DNA from: Sclerodactyla briareus
Taxonomy: Eukaryota; Echinodermata; Holothuroidea; Dendrochirotida; Sclerodactylidae
Reading direction: 5' to 3'
Assembly: GCA_026419785.1 (NCBI GenBank)
Contig: JAODTK010003654.1
Location: forward strand, 1 to 64,000
Length of the DNA: 64,000 nucleotides
Below the pieces are notes generated by a model, which was not told the origin of the DNA, made no database searches, and was given only the letters and a program-made list of their open reading frames with translations. Positions 1-13,229 of the stretch are shown here, piece after piece; within the stretch, counting starts at the first letter, position 1; the number at the start of each line of letters is the position of its first letter. The position numbers and the translations under genes were made by a program.

Positions 1-2184
1 CACTGACTCATTCGCCAGCTTACCAGTGCAGGATGTGCAGCCGGTGCGGAATGCTCATACAGAATACTCAAGTGTACTCCCCGGGCTTTGTTGGATACAG
101 TACATTCACGTGAGCTTTTATATCGCTGGTCGGCACTCGGCCAAAAACACGTAGGCCTGAACGATCAACATTGGTGAAGTGATGCGAATATAATTCTGAG
201 GTACGTGAGCGATGTGCCCATGGAAAGGGAAGTGGGGAGGATAACATACATTAATGCTGAATTATAGCCCTACAAATTCTAATAATTGGAAATAAAAACA
301 AAGGGTTTTCTGCATTGGGAAGTGGGCCCGGCGGATGATATTTTTTTCGCCCCTCCACGATTTTGAATTGCCCCCCCCCCCCCCCCCCCGGTTCCTACGC
401 CCTTTTGCATCCTATTTAACACGAGTTCGTAACGATTCTCATTACTAACAGGAATCCAACTCTGCAGAGGAAGATCATCCCAATGGGATGCGTTGTGAGA
501 GAGCTTTGGAATTTACAGAGACCGAATCATCTCGCAAAGGTGAGGGTTATATCTCGGATCGCAAAATGTAAGCACGCTATTTTTTATTTGTCCTCAGTTT
601 ATTGAGAGAATTAAGACGAGCTAAGTGCGATGCGCATGTCACAACTAAGTCGGGGATTGACGATCCCTGAATGCATTAAAATCTCACACTACGGCCTTTT
701 TCACCATGTCAGGGATACCTACCAAGTGTACTTGGCTAGCATTGATATCCATGCATGTAGATAGTCGAGGGAGCGTGACTGGAATGAAGTTATGCATGCC
801 CACGGCGATGGTCTGTCCCGCTTTAGTGACCAAATTCAGGTTGATAATTCTCCAAGGGTAATGTTTTAACAGCTGTGACCATCTTCGAAAACAAACCATC
901 GTTCATCCCAATATACATTCTGTAGTTAGTGATGTGGTATGAGGAAGGGGGGAGGGATATGCCAATTTATCCGTTTACCGTTTGAGATATGTAGTATTTA
1001 TAAGCGAATCGACTCATGCACGTCTGGTAAACCGCTGTCACCATGCCGAAAAATTCTTACGTATTGAAATTCAAAAGAAATATGTCAAGTAGGATAATTA
1101 TTTTGCCCATTTAAAACTATAAGATCATCCCTATATAACTATGTGAAAGTTACGTTCGGAGGCGTGGAATATTGCCGGTTTGTCGTTTTAATTAGGGAAG
1201 GAGAAGAGAAACGTCGATTGCGGAGGACGGAGATAACACTCATTTTGCATTTGACAGAGGAAACCATAACCTTCGTGGCACTCAAATGAATTAGAGATAT
1301 TAGTGTCGTAGATGAAATATAGTGTTAATCTGGTTTAGGGAGGAAAGCCCCAACCGGGATAAACAAAATCAGCTGCTCGGTATTTGCTTCCCTCCAGAAG
1401 TGAATAAAGGCCTTTTCATGTTTTGCCAATTCACAACGTTGAATTATAGGTTTTTAGATCTAACAAGTCGGAGGGCCTTTAAATATAACAACTGGAAAGG
1501 ACAATCCCTCTGAATACATACCGCATACCCAATCTCACTTTACTAATTATTTATGACTTCTCGCCATATATAGAGTGATGTAGGGCCGTAGTTAGTCTGC
1601 CCTAATTGGTAAGGCTATAAACAACCGCTTCACGCATTTATAACGGAATGATTATGCCACGAATTATATAACATGTAATATAAACTGCATCTGGTTATTA
1701 AGTGAACAAGTTACAAATACGAATTTGTGTTTCGTTATTATACCTCTTTTTTTTATATGTTTCCTATTAACAGAAATGACCTACTGTTCGATGATGGCAG
1801 GAAGACGTACAGGCGCCCCTCGATTAAGAATTCAGAAGTCTTCAAAGTGTAAATTTCCTAATTTCTAAAAAATAAATCGACAGCGGAAAGTCTTCATTCT
1901 TTCCAGTAGGTCGTTACTACAATGATTTCACTTGAGGGAAAGTACGACACAATGGCAAAGGATGGTTCCTTCAATTTGCTAATTTTTCTCCCATTATTTT
2001 TTGCTACATCATATCCCCTCTCTGCTTCACTGTTAGATATTTGAGACTCCCGTGAAGACAGTTTGTATGAGCCTACCCACGACAGACCGTAAACACCGAT
2101 GAATTCCAGTGAGAGATGAAGAAGAGAAGTAAAGAAAAAAAAGGATCGATGACGAACGTGCAGCTATTCATAGATAAATTGATG

Positions 2185-2185
<1 letters not shown>
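1..2185. other. no gene recognised
   Basis: Mixed AT-rich sequence with only short open frames and no protein motif I recognise. It includes a run of 19 C at 371-389. No repeat with another part of the window was noticed here. Confidence 0.5.
371..389. repeat. poly-C homopolymer
   Basis: Nineteen consecutive C. It is the first of several long C or G runs in the window; the exact length is unlikely to be reliable in a long-read assembly. Confidence 0.9.
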
Positions 2186-2219
<34 letters not shown>

Positions 2220-2247
2220 GAATAATAATAATACTAATAATAATAAA
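2186..2247. repeat. (AAT)n microsatellite
   Basis: About twenty AAT triplets with a few substitutions (one AAG, one ACT). The open frames through it encode only poly-Asn or poly-Leu and are not counted as genes. Confidence 0.95.
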
Positions 2248-2577
2248 ACTCGATTATATAGCGCCAACATGAAAGCCTCGAGGGCTTGCAACAATAAAAG
2301 TGGAATAAATATCAATTGAAAACAAGATTACGAATACGGCAAGTAGGACGGAATTCCTAAATTAGATGAAAAAGGGTTGCAAAATGACAGGAAAATACAT
2401 ACAAACTATGGAAAAGAGATAAAAAAATGCCCAGGTAAAAGGATGAGAATTAGGCATTAAAATTGAACAAATTAGAAAAAAAACAGACTTGAACAGATGT
2501 GTTTTTCATTTTGTTTGAAGATAGCTAGAGAAGGTGCTTGGACATGCGTAATCAATGACGGAACATGATGCCGAGTT

Positions 2578-3153
2578 TTGAGAATCAATCCCATTGTCCC
2601 ACAACTAGGCAGTACAGCAGTACATAATATTAGACGGCGAAGTGAGAACGAAAGGATATTAGGTTATGTGGTGCTGATTTGTATGGATCCTGCAATAAAA
2701 AATGGACTGCTCACAAGAGGTGTTTCAGATGATGTTGATATGAGAAGGGTTACGGACATTCTCAGTGTGCCCGACCAAGAAACATGTATCCATGGCCGAA
2801 TCCCGCCGCATATGGAGGACCAACATCTCGATTTATATGAGTTACCTGTTACTTTCATTCTTTTTTCTCATTCTCGGACGCTACGTATAGTGGTTAAAAA
2901 TTCTGGAAACCCATATATATCGAAATTAGTCCTTATTTTACCGATAGCAACGGACAGTGATACCCGACATTTCAGGCGTAGACCCAAGGGCACCGGCAGC
3001 CAGAGTAGCGGTCTTCATAAATGCTGCTTTTTCCTCCATAAACACGTTACTGCTACCCACTCCCCACAGTTGCTTCGGAAAAACTCCCAACGTTGCGCCG
3101 TTGAGGTGCCTATGCACCCTAGTACATTTAAAAACCAAGAACCTTTAATATAA
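2578..3153 (+). CDS. unrecognised reading frame, 191 codons
   Basis: This is the longest uninterrupted frame in the window. It opens at TTG, and the first in-frame ATG lies near 2683. I recognise no domain. The first half (around VSDDVDMRRVTDILSVPDQE) has a protein-like mix of charged and hydrophobic residues. The second half is Arg/His/Ser-rich, and open frames in other phases overlap it on both strands (2957-3148 on +, 2938-3138 on -), so the true phase is unclear. No splice sites or start context decide the matter. It could be an exon, a decayed transposon frame or chance. Confidence 0.15.
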   Translation: MRINPIVPQLGSTAVHNIRRRSENERILGYVVLICMDPAIKNGLLTRGVSDDVDMRRVTDILSVPDQETCIHGRIPPHMEDQHLDLYELPVTFILFSHSRTLRIVVKNSGNPYISKLVLILPIATDSDTRHFRRRPKGTGSQSSGLHKCCFFLHKHVTATHSPQLLRKNSQRCAVEVPMHPSTFKNQEPLI

Positions 3154-3159
3154 AAACAC

Positions 3160-6020
3160 ATTCTAGAATGGGCTACATCATTATCCCCTCATCTGTTTTT
3201 GGGAATAAAAAATAGGACTTCTTGCATTTTCTGCCACTGGGATAGCGTGAGTGGTTTTATTGCATGAGCTGTTCTTAACAAAGAGAACCTACGAGGAATT
3301 ACAGGGGAAGGGGGACATCACCGTCTCGTGAGAGTCCCTTCCTGCGAGACGGCGATTCAGTAGGGCCCAGTATCCGTAGTGTGGGACAAATATGGACTAT
3401 GATGCATCTACAGCAGGACAGCTACTGTATTCAGGCTGAAATTGCTTCCTGCTCGTAACTCGTTAAAACCTCTCTCGGGTATTATTCACAACGAGACGAG
3501 TGTTCCGTGAGCATCAGACAGACACTAGTGTGGGCAGGCTGCCTAAGAATTCATAACTGGGGGCTTTGCTCAACAGGGATGGTAATTAACCAGTCTTGAT
3601 AGTTCCGAGGATTATAAAATGTACTGGCTTGGTATTTATGGGGGATTTTGATGTAGGCGGCCACGGCCCTACTAAGTCTCAGTTCATTTGGAACTGCCAC
3701 CATGCCATGATAACTTGATAGAGAGTACAAGCCTGGCTTTTTTCATCCTTTCAGGCAGTGGTTCCCAGTGTAAGACTTCATAATATATGTCACAGTATCT
3801 GTCTGAGGAAGTCAGGTGGCACCACACGTCCAGCCTTATTTGATTCTTTAGTTTTATTCATATCAAGATGTTTCTAAGGATCCCAAATGTGTTGAAGCAG
3901 ACTTGGGTTGAGCGGCACAAAATATATAATCAGTTATTTGATGGATAAAATAGGGATATATATAAGTAGCAGGGACAGTGGTGTTTGAATACCCCGCAGC
4001 AGTACACCACTCTGCTGACAGTATTCTGATTGTGAGTGGATTTCGTCTGACGCCTAATTGAAAATTCTATATGAAGCGTTTATACATTATAAAGAAGAGA
4101 AGTGATGCAGCTGTATTATCTATTAGTGCACAAAATATATACTATTGTAACATAATCCGTGAAGATAATGGAAATGAAAGTTTGACGTATCTTTCAACGA
4201 GCAAAGTGAGGGGGAACGTAAAACACTTCATGAGCAAGTGTCGTTCGCTTATGAATAATGCCTTTTCATAATTTGGCAGCCACTGGAGTGGATTTCTTAC
4301 AGCAGGCAATATGGAGCGTTCCCTTTCATCTAGTTCAAAGGCATAGGAATTGAAATTGAGGATAAACATAGGTGATTAGTTTGGATTGTATATTCAGAGA
4401 AAGGATCCTACCACCCTCTTGAATGCAACAGCTTACAGGATCTAGGTAAATGTTATTTGTTCTGTGTTTTCGCTTCGCTTTGTAGTCATTGTAACTGCGT
4501 GAAGATAACTAGAAGTACAATCGTCGGGACCTGATGTAACGACCGATTGAACAACGCTGGAACAAAACATAACATGCACAGACTGGCATGGAACTCATTG
4601 AAACAATTATACCGGACACGATGCACTGGAGCAAAAATCATTCAAAGGTCCACTGTTAGTATATGTTCTACTTCACTTTTTTCTGTATTTCAAAAAACTA
4701 TGCGAGAAGAAATAATTGATTGAGTTAAGTGTGTTACGTAAATACAGTGAGAGTTTCTTAGCAAAGTCGATGTCTCCACTTTTCTATACTCAACTGAACG
4801 TTGGAACAGAACAGACATATTTGGCTCCTGGAATAAATTACTGTTACGTCCAACAGTTCATCGTTAAAAATATGGCGGAAGGGAGTCTAACAGTAACGGT
4901 ATACGGGATGTGAAACTAGCAGTCTATGAATATAAAAAAATCTTATACTATAGGTTTTATACAATTGATGAATAGTCAATTCAGATTTCAACTTTAAAAA
5001 AAATGGCACATTGTTTTAAAACTAATTTAGGAAAAAACGTGTCGGGGATTTGTGAAGCCTGGAGAGAGATGGGTAGGCAATCACAAGCCGCGAAATTTTC
5101 AATCGTTTCGATGTAGCCAGGGCCCAGCTCCTGGCGATAACTCATTTTGTTAACATGGCGAATCACTGCACCATTACCAATAGGAGACTCGGGATCAATC
5201 AAAGATAACTGCATTTTTTACAAATTAACAAGAAAAACCATCGTAAGGCTCTTCGATCCGCATTTCTGATGTAAAGACGCCTAATGATAATGAACCATGT
5301 TTATTGCACTCGCCCGTGATCAGTGCCGGCTCGCATTGGAATGATGAGGTTTCCATATAGAGTTTACATCGGCGAGGAAACCAAACATATCCTGTTTGTT
5401 CCCAGCTGCCACTTGAAGAAGAAGGAAGGATTAAACCTGGGAGAAAACCAAAAAAACGATTAGTGATTCATTGATTGTAGTTAATTAAGGAGGGCTCGAC
5501 GCAGTGTGCGTTGAAATGTACGAATACTGCATCAATCCGAACACTGCCAGGTTGACCCTGCACATAACACACATCTCTGAAACGACAAAACGGTCGATTT
5601 GTGGTTGCTAGTGAATTCAGTCTTTCGCGATTTTCACTTGAGGAGCATCTCACGATGTAGTATTGACTGTCATCTGACCGTAATTTATGATATCTAAGAT
5701 CGAAGTTCGGGAAGAGTTGCGAGCATGCGATTTCATGTGTCCTGACCACGCGACCAGCAGCACGCTCTGGTCGATCATGGCCGGTATTGCATTGTGACTG
5801 GCTGAATGGAGCCTTCTGAACCCGGCCCCAGGTCATCCTATATAGAGGCGCCATGTGAGCAAAGATTGATCGCGGGTAGGCGGGTGTGATCACGGGACTG
5901 TGTCATGAGTTTATTAAAACGGTCTGAAACTTTCATGTATTTGAAACTTTCCACAATAATGTCCGGATTTCATTCACAGACGATTTCATAGCAACATGAC
6001 AAAATGCATTGGCGGAGCCA
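3160..6020. other. no gene recognised
   Basis: No product is recognised. Short frames occur on both strands (for example 4981-5214 and 5468-5893 on minus) without family motifs. A TATATAAG-like string lies near 3955-3965, upstream of a small open frame at 4071, but nothing else marks a promoter. Confidence 0.4.
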
Positions 6021-6025
6021 TATAA

Positions 6026-6101
6026 CCCCCCCCCCGACCCCCCCCCCCCCCCCCCACCGCCCCCCCCCCCGACCCCCCCCCCCCCGGACCCCCCCCCCCC
6101 C
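6026..6101. repeat. poly-C tract with interruptions
   Basis: About 76 bases that are nearly all C, broken by single G, A or CG steps. The minus-strand frame through it is a glycine-rich artefact. Confidence 0.9.
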
Positions 6102-6220
6102 ACAAACACCAATGGGATTCTGATATAATGCTCAGTAATATAAACTTAGCCAAGAAGAACCGTGAGCTGTGCATCAATGAATCATTCCTCATTGTGATTG
6201 AATTGGCCCAAGGCCCAACC

Positions 6221-6260
6221 TTATTTTTTTTATTTTTTTTATTTTTTTTATTTTCTTTTT
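6221..6260. repeat. (TTTTTTTA)n-like simple repeat
   Basis: Four to five units of six to eight T followed by A. On the minus strand this reads as poly-Lys/Asn and is not coding. Confidence 0.9.
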
Positions 6261-7823
6261 GATTTTTCTCTTTTAAACATTTCCAAAATTCCTTAATTTC
6301 AGCAAGAGTATCGACGCTAATTGTGTCGCAAATGTCCAAATAAATTACACTTAGCAGTAGTGGTTTCTACAAAAGATGGCGCCCTTTCGCTTTTGTCAAC
6401 AGTACATATCCGTATATATAGACCCGTAAGTCCGCCAATGAGGTGGGGTGACGCTTCCCTAAAAAGTTAACCAAATGCAGTGCAGAATGCATGCAGGCGC
6501 GATTTTTGAGGGGTCCGACAGTCCAGCGGAATGGAACGGAACGGACGGAAAGTTTTGACATGCAGTTGTTAAATGTGACATTTGTTGGCCTCCCGATCTT
6601 AATTGATTCTTGGATTTATTGGCTAAAAAATGTGGACTTCAAGTCAGCTGAAGGGATCGACAGGACCCCCTGGCTTACATTGAAATGTTAATGTTCCGAT
6701 TAATTTTTGCAAGAAATGTTGCATGGTTTATGCCGCACGTTTTAACATGCCCGCCGAAATTGCACGGGAATGCCGTTCGGCAATCCGGGGCAGCTGTCAC
6801 CCACCCCCCCCAAAAAAAAAAAAAACTTTCACGCCAACCCATGGTGGCCGGCGCCGCTTAGATAGTTACCCATGGCCACTCCCCCCAATCAATTCCCTCA
6901 TGGCTACGCCAGTGACAAAAATTGAACCAAATTGTTGCATTTTCCGTTACCACCAGTAAAGTGGGTTCTGCCATTCCGCCAGCGATGGCTGAATGCATTC
7001 AAAATCTTATGAGAAATATAATTTATATATATACCATCAAGAGTTTCTGCTGTACGTACCAAATATGAACATATTTGAAAGCACCAAGACAGGGTGGGGA
7101 TGATGAAAAATGAAGAGTCATTGTGCAGTGCTGTTATACTGTTCGCAATGATTTTCTCTGTCCGCGATAATTTGTGCGATATGAGCGTGAAGGCGTTCTA
7201 CTGACATACCATCAAATTATGAACTTCGATATCAAACTGGTGCTGGGGGTAATTTAAAAGACTCCAAGCTATTCAGTGTCAGTGGTGCTCAGTTGAAGTC
7301 TTTGAGCATCCCGGTGTGCATCGCTGAGCGTTATGTGTGTAAAATTCACTTGGCAAACGATTCAGATGCGATTTTGAAATTCTGTCACGAGGTTAAGTGC
7401 GGGTTCTGGGTGGCACCCCTCTCAATAGGCGTACCCGGCAAGCTAGGGACGGGCGTGGAGAGTTTCGTTCAACAACTCCGCGAACCAAGCCCATTTCTTC
7501 CCAAATTCCTGTGACCCTCCATGCAAGATATGCCCGTTTCCCCGTTTTGCCATTATGGCTCTAACAATATTGCTTCAGAGAAACGGGCACGTGACGAAGT
7601 AAACTTTACGATATGGGTAGCTCTCGAGTGCACACATGTCCTTCGGCGGTTCCATACCCTTGCCAATAGATAGGTGCAATATCTTCGGCAATAGCTCCAA
7701 TATTGCCAATGGGAGCAAATCAACAACCGTTTTCTTCCCTTTCTGTGACTGCTGATTATCTGGTTGAACTACCCCCCAATCGCTAATCTCCTCACCTAGC
7801 TCCAAAAACAGTTTTGTCATTAT

Positions 7824-8471
7824 TCCCCGCGACACTGGAAGTGTCCGGGGATATTATGGTTTCCGTGGGTGTGTACCGCCGCCACCGTCCCCTCCGGCCG
7901 CCGCCGCGCCGTCGCAGACCTCCGCCGCCGCCTAACTTGGGCGTTAGCGCTTGCAATTACTCTTTAACGTCTTATTTGATTGATCTAAACTTGGTACAAC
8001 ATGAACGCCGGTGGAATCTCGGATGACAGTTCGAAAGTGGGCATCACGGCAATGCTAGTGGCGGCTAAATTTGCATAATTTAAGCTAAATTTTCAAGTTA
8101 GGTCTGGAATTTGAACGTAAACTTTGGGGGAAAGGGGCTGTAGTAGATCCCACAAAATGTGGAGTTCATTTCAAGGGTCCTCGAGTTCAATGAGTAATGA
8201 TTTTGAGATTTTTCAAACTTTGTCAGATTTGAACGACCTACTTGGTGGATGGGGGCTACATTTATTCCTACAAAGTTAAGGTCATTTCAAGGGTCATTGT
8301 GGGTCAAATTCTTGCTTAACTTATGTGACTTTTTTGTACTTGGTGGATAGACGCTAGTTTAGTTTCCTTACTAAAATGGAGGTCTTTGTGGGGTGTTAGA
8401 TACTTCTTCCCAATGATCGCTCAAAAGCGGGGATATACACGTTGGCGGTTTACCGCCTACACATTGTCTAC
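7824..8471 (+). mobile_element. Helitron-like non-autonomous element, copy H1
   Basis: The 5' end begins with T(C)n after A/T and a palindrome, CACTGGAAGTGTCC flanked by CCCCG and CGGGG, then ATATTATGGTTT and a very GC-rich GCC-repeat stretch. The 3' end has the hairpin GGCGGTTTACCGCC about 12 bases before a terminal CTAC (CTAG in other copies). Known for the family: Helitrons start with TC, end in CTRR after a short hairpin, insert between A and T, and make no target duplication. Four other copies in this window (10.7, 40.1, 42.4 and 43.0 kb) share both ends. There is no coding capacity at 648 bp. Confidence 0.78.
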
Positions 8472-9069
8472 TTCACTTCTACTTGGGAGGGACCCGGTTG
8501 AAGACGTCAGGCGCGGTCCTTACCGGGAATTTGGGGCTGTATTCCCTCCATGCTGAAGAGCCTTCTTAGAATGTGTTCATGGTACACGCAAAAATTATAG
8601 TTGCTCCGAACTAGACAATGATTTAGCGCTCTTTTGTTGCTGGGAAAAACCTTTCCCTTAATCTCTGGACCCTGATAGTGCATATCGCTAGTCTCAAACA
8701 AATACCCCTCATCAACCCCCATGTACTGAATGCCTGTCCCCGGAGTCCTCCTACCGTCGGGTCGAAATTCTTCTTATCCACTTGGAATTTCGTACCATGT
8801 TACCCCCACCCCTTGCTCTTCACCGATATACGTTTTTGTACCTAGGGCCAGATCTGATTTGATAAATTCGACGATCTGAAGAGACACACACATGAATTAA
8901 ACACCGTCTCACACTGTACGGACGAGAGTTCGATACTGTGATGCGCGGTGGACCTATTGGAGCCTCGGGAGATATTGAGACTTGAGATATTGAGACTATT
9001 TCACTGTATGAGAAGTGTAATGAACCCCACCCATTATTTCCGGACCCACGGTTCATGTTTCAAACCTGT

Positions 9070-9200
9070 CGGTACACACTCACTCGCTCACTCATGGGAG
9101 TCACTATGCATGCCAGGAATGCACCCAGCCGCATCCACCCCGTTCTGCTCCCAATAGCCCTGCCCCTCCGGGGCAAGCGACCAGAGCTGTTCTGCCCCCC
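9070..9200. repeat. dispersed repeat shared with 48,945-49,025
   Basis: The stretch with CTCATGGGAG, GCATGCC, AGCCGCATCCACCC and GGCAAGCGAC recurs in the same order at 48,945-49,025, in POLD2 intron 1. The high GC and short length suggest a SINE or a piece of one. No poly-A or target duplication was identified. Confidence 0.5.
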
Positions 9201-9829
9201 CCCCCTCCCACACTCCACACTGAGGTACCTCGAAGCTGCGCCATTCATGGGGCTAAGGGGACGTCTCAGTGGTCCCACTTGATCCGTCACACAGGACGCG
9301 TTAGCATGACGTCCGCCTGGAGGCGCACCATGAGCCCGAAAAGCGCAGCTGGCGATCACCAAACAATCAGCTAACTTTCCATTTCATCACCATCCCCGCC
9401 TCCCCCGAGACACCTGGCTTCGATACATGATCCTGCCAACGGTGAAGTGAAGATGCGGCCGAAGTGAGGTAGTCAACAAGAGACCCAGGTCACTGGTGGT
9501 TCTTGCCTATACGATTTAGGAGGTCGACATGGTGCTCGAATGGGGAAACAACCAAATGGCGTATGTCCACTTCCACATGCATAATGTGCTAATCATCTTT
9601 GTTGTCCTCCTCAGCTGATCGCAATATTTTTTCCAAGATGTTTGTTGGGTAGGCCTATTCAATGTGTTTTAAGCCCAAACAGTTTCGCACACTGTTACGT
9701 TTAGTCAAACTGTCATTGTTCCCTCAGAACCTTTGACACAATATAATTACTCTCATTAAACTGTGATTGTGAACATGCTTATACGATACCATTGCAATTG
9801 TTGGCACACCTCACTAATGTCATCGAAAC

Positions 9830-10600
9830 AAGTTGGATGACAATCAGACCTACGGTTGTCAAGAAATTGGCATTTTACGACTGAATTTTAGGCCCACCTA
9901 CTCTATGAATATTTGTTACATCGGCACCAAAACCCACTATTGTACCATATCTATCACTATGGAGTATCCACCACCGAGGTATAGGAGTAATATCTCCTCC
10001 CGTCTTCCACTTATAGTTATAGTGCTCACAAGAAATTTTCAGCGAAATACTTTGAGTCACGCCTCTTATGAATATTATGAGACCAACCAGACAATACCAT
10101 AGTATTATTAGCACTCCACTGAAAACACGGTCGATGGAGATCGGGTCAAGGGTTGTCGAGTATTGGCATTTTATGATTGTGCTTCTTAAGCTCGCCCTCC
10201 ATTAAACCGCAGAAATTATGAACATATATGCCATCTACTCACTATGGGGAATCCACCACAAGTTCAATCTGTCAAAGTCAATACTTTTTTCTGTCTGTCC
10301 ACTGTGTTCACAAGTAATTTCCAGCAAAACTAATTTAGGCCCCACCCCTATGAATATTAATAAGGACTAATAATACAATACCCTTAGTATTCTTCAGCCA
10401 TCTCCACCTTGAATCATAAGAAAGTATGACGGAAATCGGACCACCAATGTTGTCGAGATATATGCCATCTTAGGACTTGGCTTTCTAAGCCCTGCCCACT
10501 CATGAATATTAATGAGATCAACACCAAAAACAATACTGACCACCTCCTCACTATGGGACATCCACCACCCAAGTATGGGACTGGGAGTGATAGTTTAGTT
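9830..10600. repeat. ~300-bp tandem repeat, left part
   Basis: About two and a half diverged units. Markers that recur in order are CACTATGGG..ATCCACCAC (9,955; 10,238; 10,551), GTTCACAAG..ATTTTCAGC, and CC..CTTATGAATATTAATA. Spacing is about 283-313 bp. The array stops near the left edge of Helitron copy H2 and reappears on its right. Confidence 0.75.
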
Positions 10601-10698
10601 TAGTTAGTGGCAAAAGGGTCAGGAAGGAAGACAAAATCCCTATGAAAGACCATGAAGCCACAACATCCAAGAAAAAAAAACCCCAGATGCCTAAAGAA

Positions 10699-12148
10699 AT
10701 GCCCAAAATGTGCAGGCGGTTAAACCGCCGACTTGTATATCACGGCATTAAATGGCCTTTGTGAGATTTCGCTCGAAGAAAGAAAGCACATTCAAATGTA
10801 TGTCCATTTGACTTGGTGACGTAAATGCCCTACCTGTTGTTCAACTGTAGGCCACATTTCTCAGTTTCTTCCAATCCGACAAAGTTATAAAAAAGAATAA
10901 TAAAAAAACGCAAATTTGAACTCTGGGACCCTTGAAATACCCGTCAGTTTTCGGGGACCAAACTTTTGTCCCCCGCCTTACCCAGTTTCATGTAAAATCG
11001 GACTGTATTTTCGCAAAAAACGACAAAGTTTGACCCTCAGGCGACTTTGAAATCACCATCATGTTTATCGGGACCATTTCTTGTCACCACCCAAGGGGTG
11101 GTGATTTGTGTTGACGATTGGGGGAGGGGGGACGGACAAGATGCACACTATCTAAGCGGAGCGCCACCACGGGTGGCGCGTAGGGTTCATTTTCATTTTG
11201 GAAAGGTACTCCAAAAACTTTCGCATTAGGGATCAATTTCAAGGATTTGCGTTGGGTTGTGACATGCTAAAATACAATGCAAGTGAATTACGGTCATCAA
11301 AGGAGTAATGGAAAGTGGCAATGTCAACAACCACTACGATCACGCAAAACGCGCGAGATTTTGCCAAGATCGAATTGGACTAACGATATTGCACAGACCC
11401 CTCTCTGACCCATTTAAATAGGCCTGAGTTTTTATTCAAAAATTACGTCCCCCATGTTTATCTTCTTTGCGGACCACCAGGCCATGGGAGGGACACTTCC
11501 AACTGGGAAAGACAGGTGGCCAATGCGAGGACGTAGCTAAGGGTTTGAAAATTTAGGGGGGGGGGGGGGGGGGGGTAAAACATCTAATAAAACTCCGATA
11601 AAGGAAAAACAAAAATTCAAACTGAGCATCGGGGAAGGAAATACATTCACATGGGGGTACGAAAATACTGAGCGGAGCGCCATCATCGGTAGGCAGGCGC
11701 AGCAGCGTACAAGAAAAGTTTGGTTGTCTGCAAGGCCCCCGATGGCTGAAAAAATGGCCTGTCTTGAGCGTTTCAGGATGCAGTACAAGATCCCAAACTT
11801 GGGTTTCTTATCACAAATTTGCAAGCCGGTTGGAAAATTTTGACATTTTGTCGACCTCGGTCCCTGATCAAGCCCCGACTTCAGCTTTTTTTACCAGAAT
11901 GTTTTTGAAAAAGCGCTCCTTACCACTGGTAAGTGACGCCCACTTTCGAACTCATCCGAGGAAGATTTTGCCTAAGACAAAACATGTGTACCAAGTTTCA
12001 GATCGATCGGGATATAAGACGTTTAAAGAAGTTTGCGTTAACGCTTAAGGTTTCCGGCGGCGGCAGTGGCGGCGGCGTGGCGCGCGGACGACGGCGGCTA
12101 CACCCCCAAAACCATAATACCCAGAACACTGTCACAAGTGTTGCGGGA
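10699..12148 (-). mobile_element. Helitron-like element, copy H2 (reverse orientation)
   Basis: At the left is the reverse complement of the 3' end: GTGCAGGCGG followed by TTAAACCGCC and a degraded GTATATCC. At the right is the reverse complement of the 5' end: CACCCCCAAAACCATAATA, then the palindrome ending TTGCGGGA before T. The terminal CTAG at the 3' end has decayed, so that edge is good to a few bases. The ~200 bp inside the 5' end align with the inverted left end of H1 (shared GTACCAAGTTTCAGATCGATC). At 1.45 kb it is longer than its relatives. It carries a 20-G run at 11,556-11,575 and sits inside a ~300-bp tandem array. Confidence 0.72.
11556..11575. repeat. poly-G homopolymer
   Basis: Twenty consecutive G inside Helitron copy H2. 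Confidence 0.9.
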
Positions 12149-12479
12149 TAATAAATCAAGATGTTCTTTAAGCATTCACACTCTTAGACGGAAACAACAT
12201 CTTCAGAGAGGGCTGGAGCTATTTCCATTATGAATACTCTCTGCGGGAAGAATATTTCCGAATGTCTGCAAGCTACAGCGTTTACCACGGAGGCTCGAGG
12301 CAATCGGATAAGACCCATATTGGTGGTAACTTGGAAAAATCAGAAGAAATAGGAAAGAAAAAGGACCTCGAATTCAGAACAATTTTAAAACCTGGATCAA
12401 ATCACATCGAATCGCCTCTCAACTCCATCGAAGTTAGACCGGACGCCTTAATCTTCCCTCGTAAGGTTAACCTCAAAGA

Positions 12480-13010
12480 CAGTGAACCAATCTTGTGGCC
12501 CTTCGCAGAACGTTTGATAATATCTCCTTCCGTTTTCTACTTACCATGCTCACACTACATTTTCAGCTACACTTCTTTAAGCCCAGCCCCTTATGAAAGA
12601 ATGGTCAATAGGACCAAACAATACAATACCCACCAGTATTTGTCAGCACATCCTCACTGATTCACCAGAAACAAAGTTTACGAAATCGGGCCTAGGCTGT
12701 CGGGATATGGCATTTCATGGAATTGCTCAAGGCCCGCCTATACAGCATATTGATGAGATCGCGCGCACTAAAACCAATAAAGATTTTTCCAACTCACTAT
12801 GGGGCATCCACCAACAAAGTATGGGAGTAACACCTCTTGTTTCCATCTTCCACTTATTGTGTTCACAAGGATTTCTAGCATAAACTATTTAAGCCCCACA
12901 CCTAATATCAATGGGGACCAACAATACAATACCGTCCCATGCCTGAATATTAATCGGATCTACACCAAAAATAATGAGGCCCACACCTTAGCTATAATGG
13001 CAGACTGTAT
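12480..13010. repeat. ~300-bp tandem repeat, right part
   Basis: It resumes the unit seen at 9,830-10,600, with CTCACTATGGGGCATCCACC at 12,797 and TTATGAA..AATAGGACCAA at 12,590. It is followed by a CACACGGA-rich tail near 13,070-13,105 that may mark the end of the host repeat. Confidence 0.7.
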
Positions 13011-13229
13011 ACCAAGTTTCAGTTCATTCAACTTTACCTTCTTGAGTTGGTTGTCCCCACGCAGTGTCACGCGGACACACCACACACGGATCACACGTAC
13101 GCCAACCTGCTTCATAGTTCCCTTTGCTATCGCAAGGAATCAAAAAGGATCCGATCGCCCGTTTCCGTCTTCTCAGCCCAACAGTCGGCGGTCCACGCTA
13201 ACAAAGGCCTATTGAAATGACTGGAAGCA

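Noticed and set aside
2073-2319. Open frames over the AAT microsatellite (poly-Asn / poly-Leu).
   Set aside because: Low-complexity translation of a simple repeat.
5986-6339. Glycine-rich minus-strand frame of 117 codons.
   Set aside because: Created by the poly-C tracts and the T-rich repeat.
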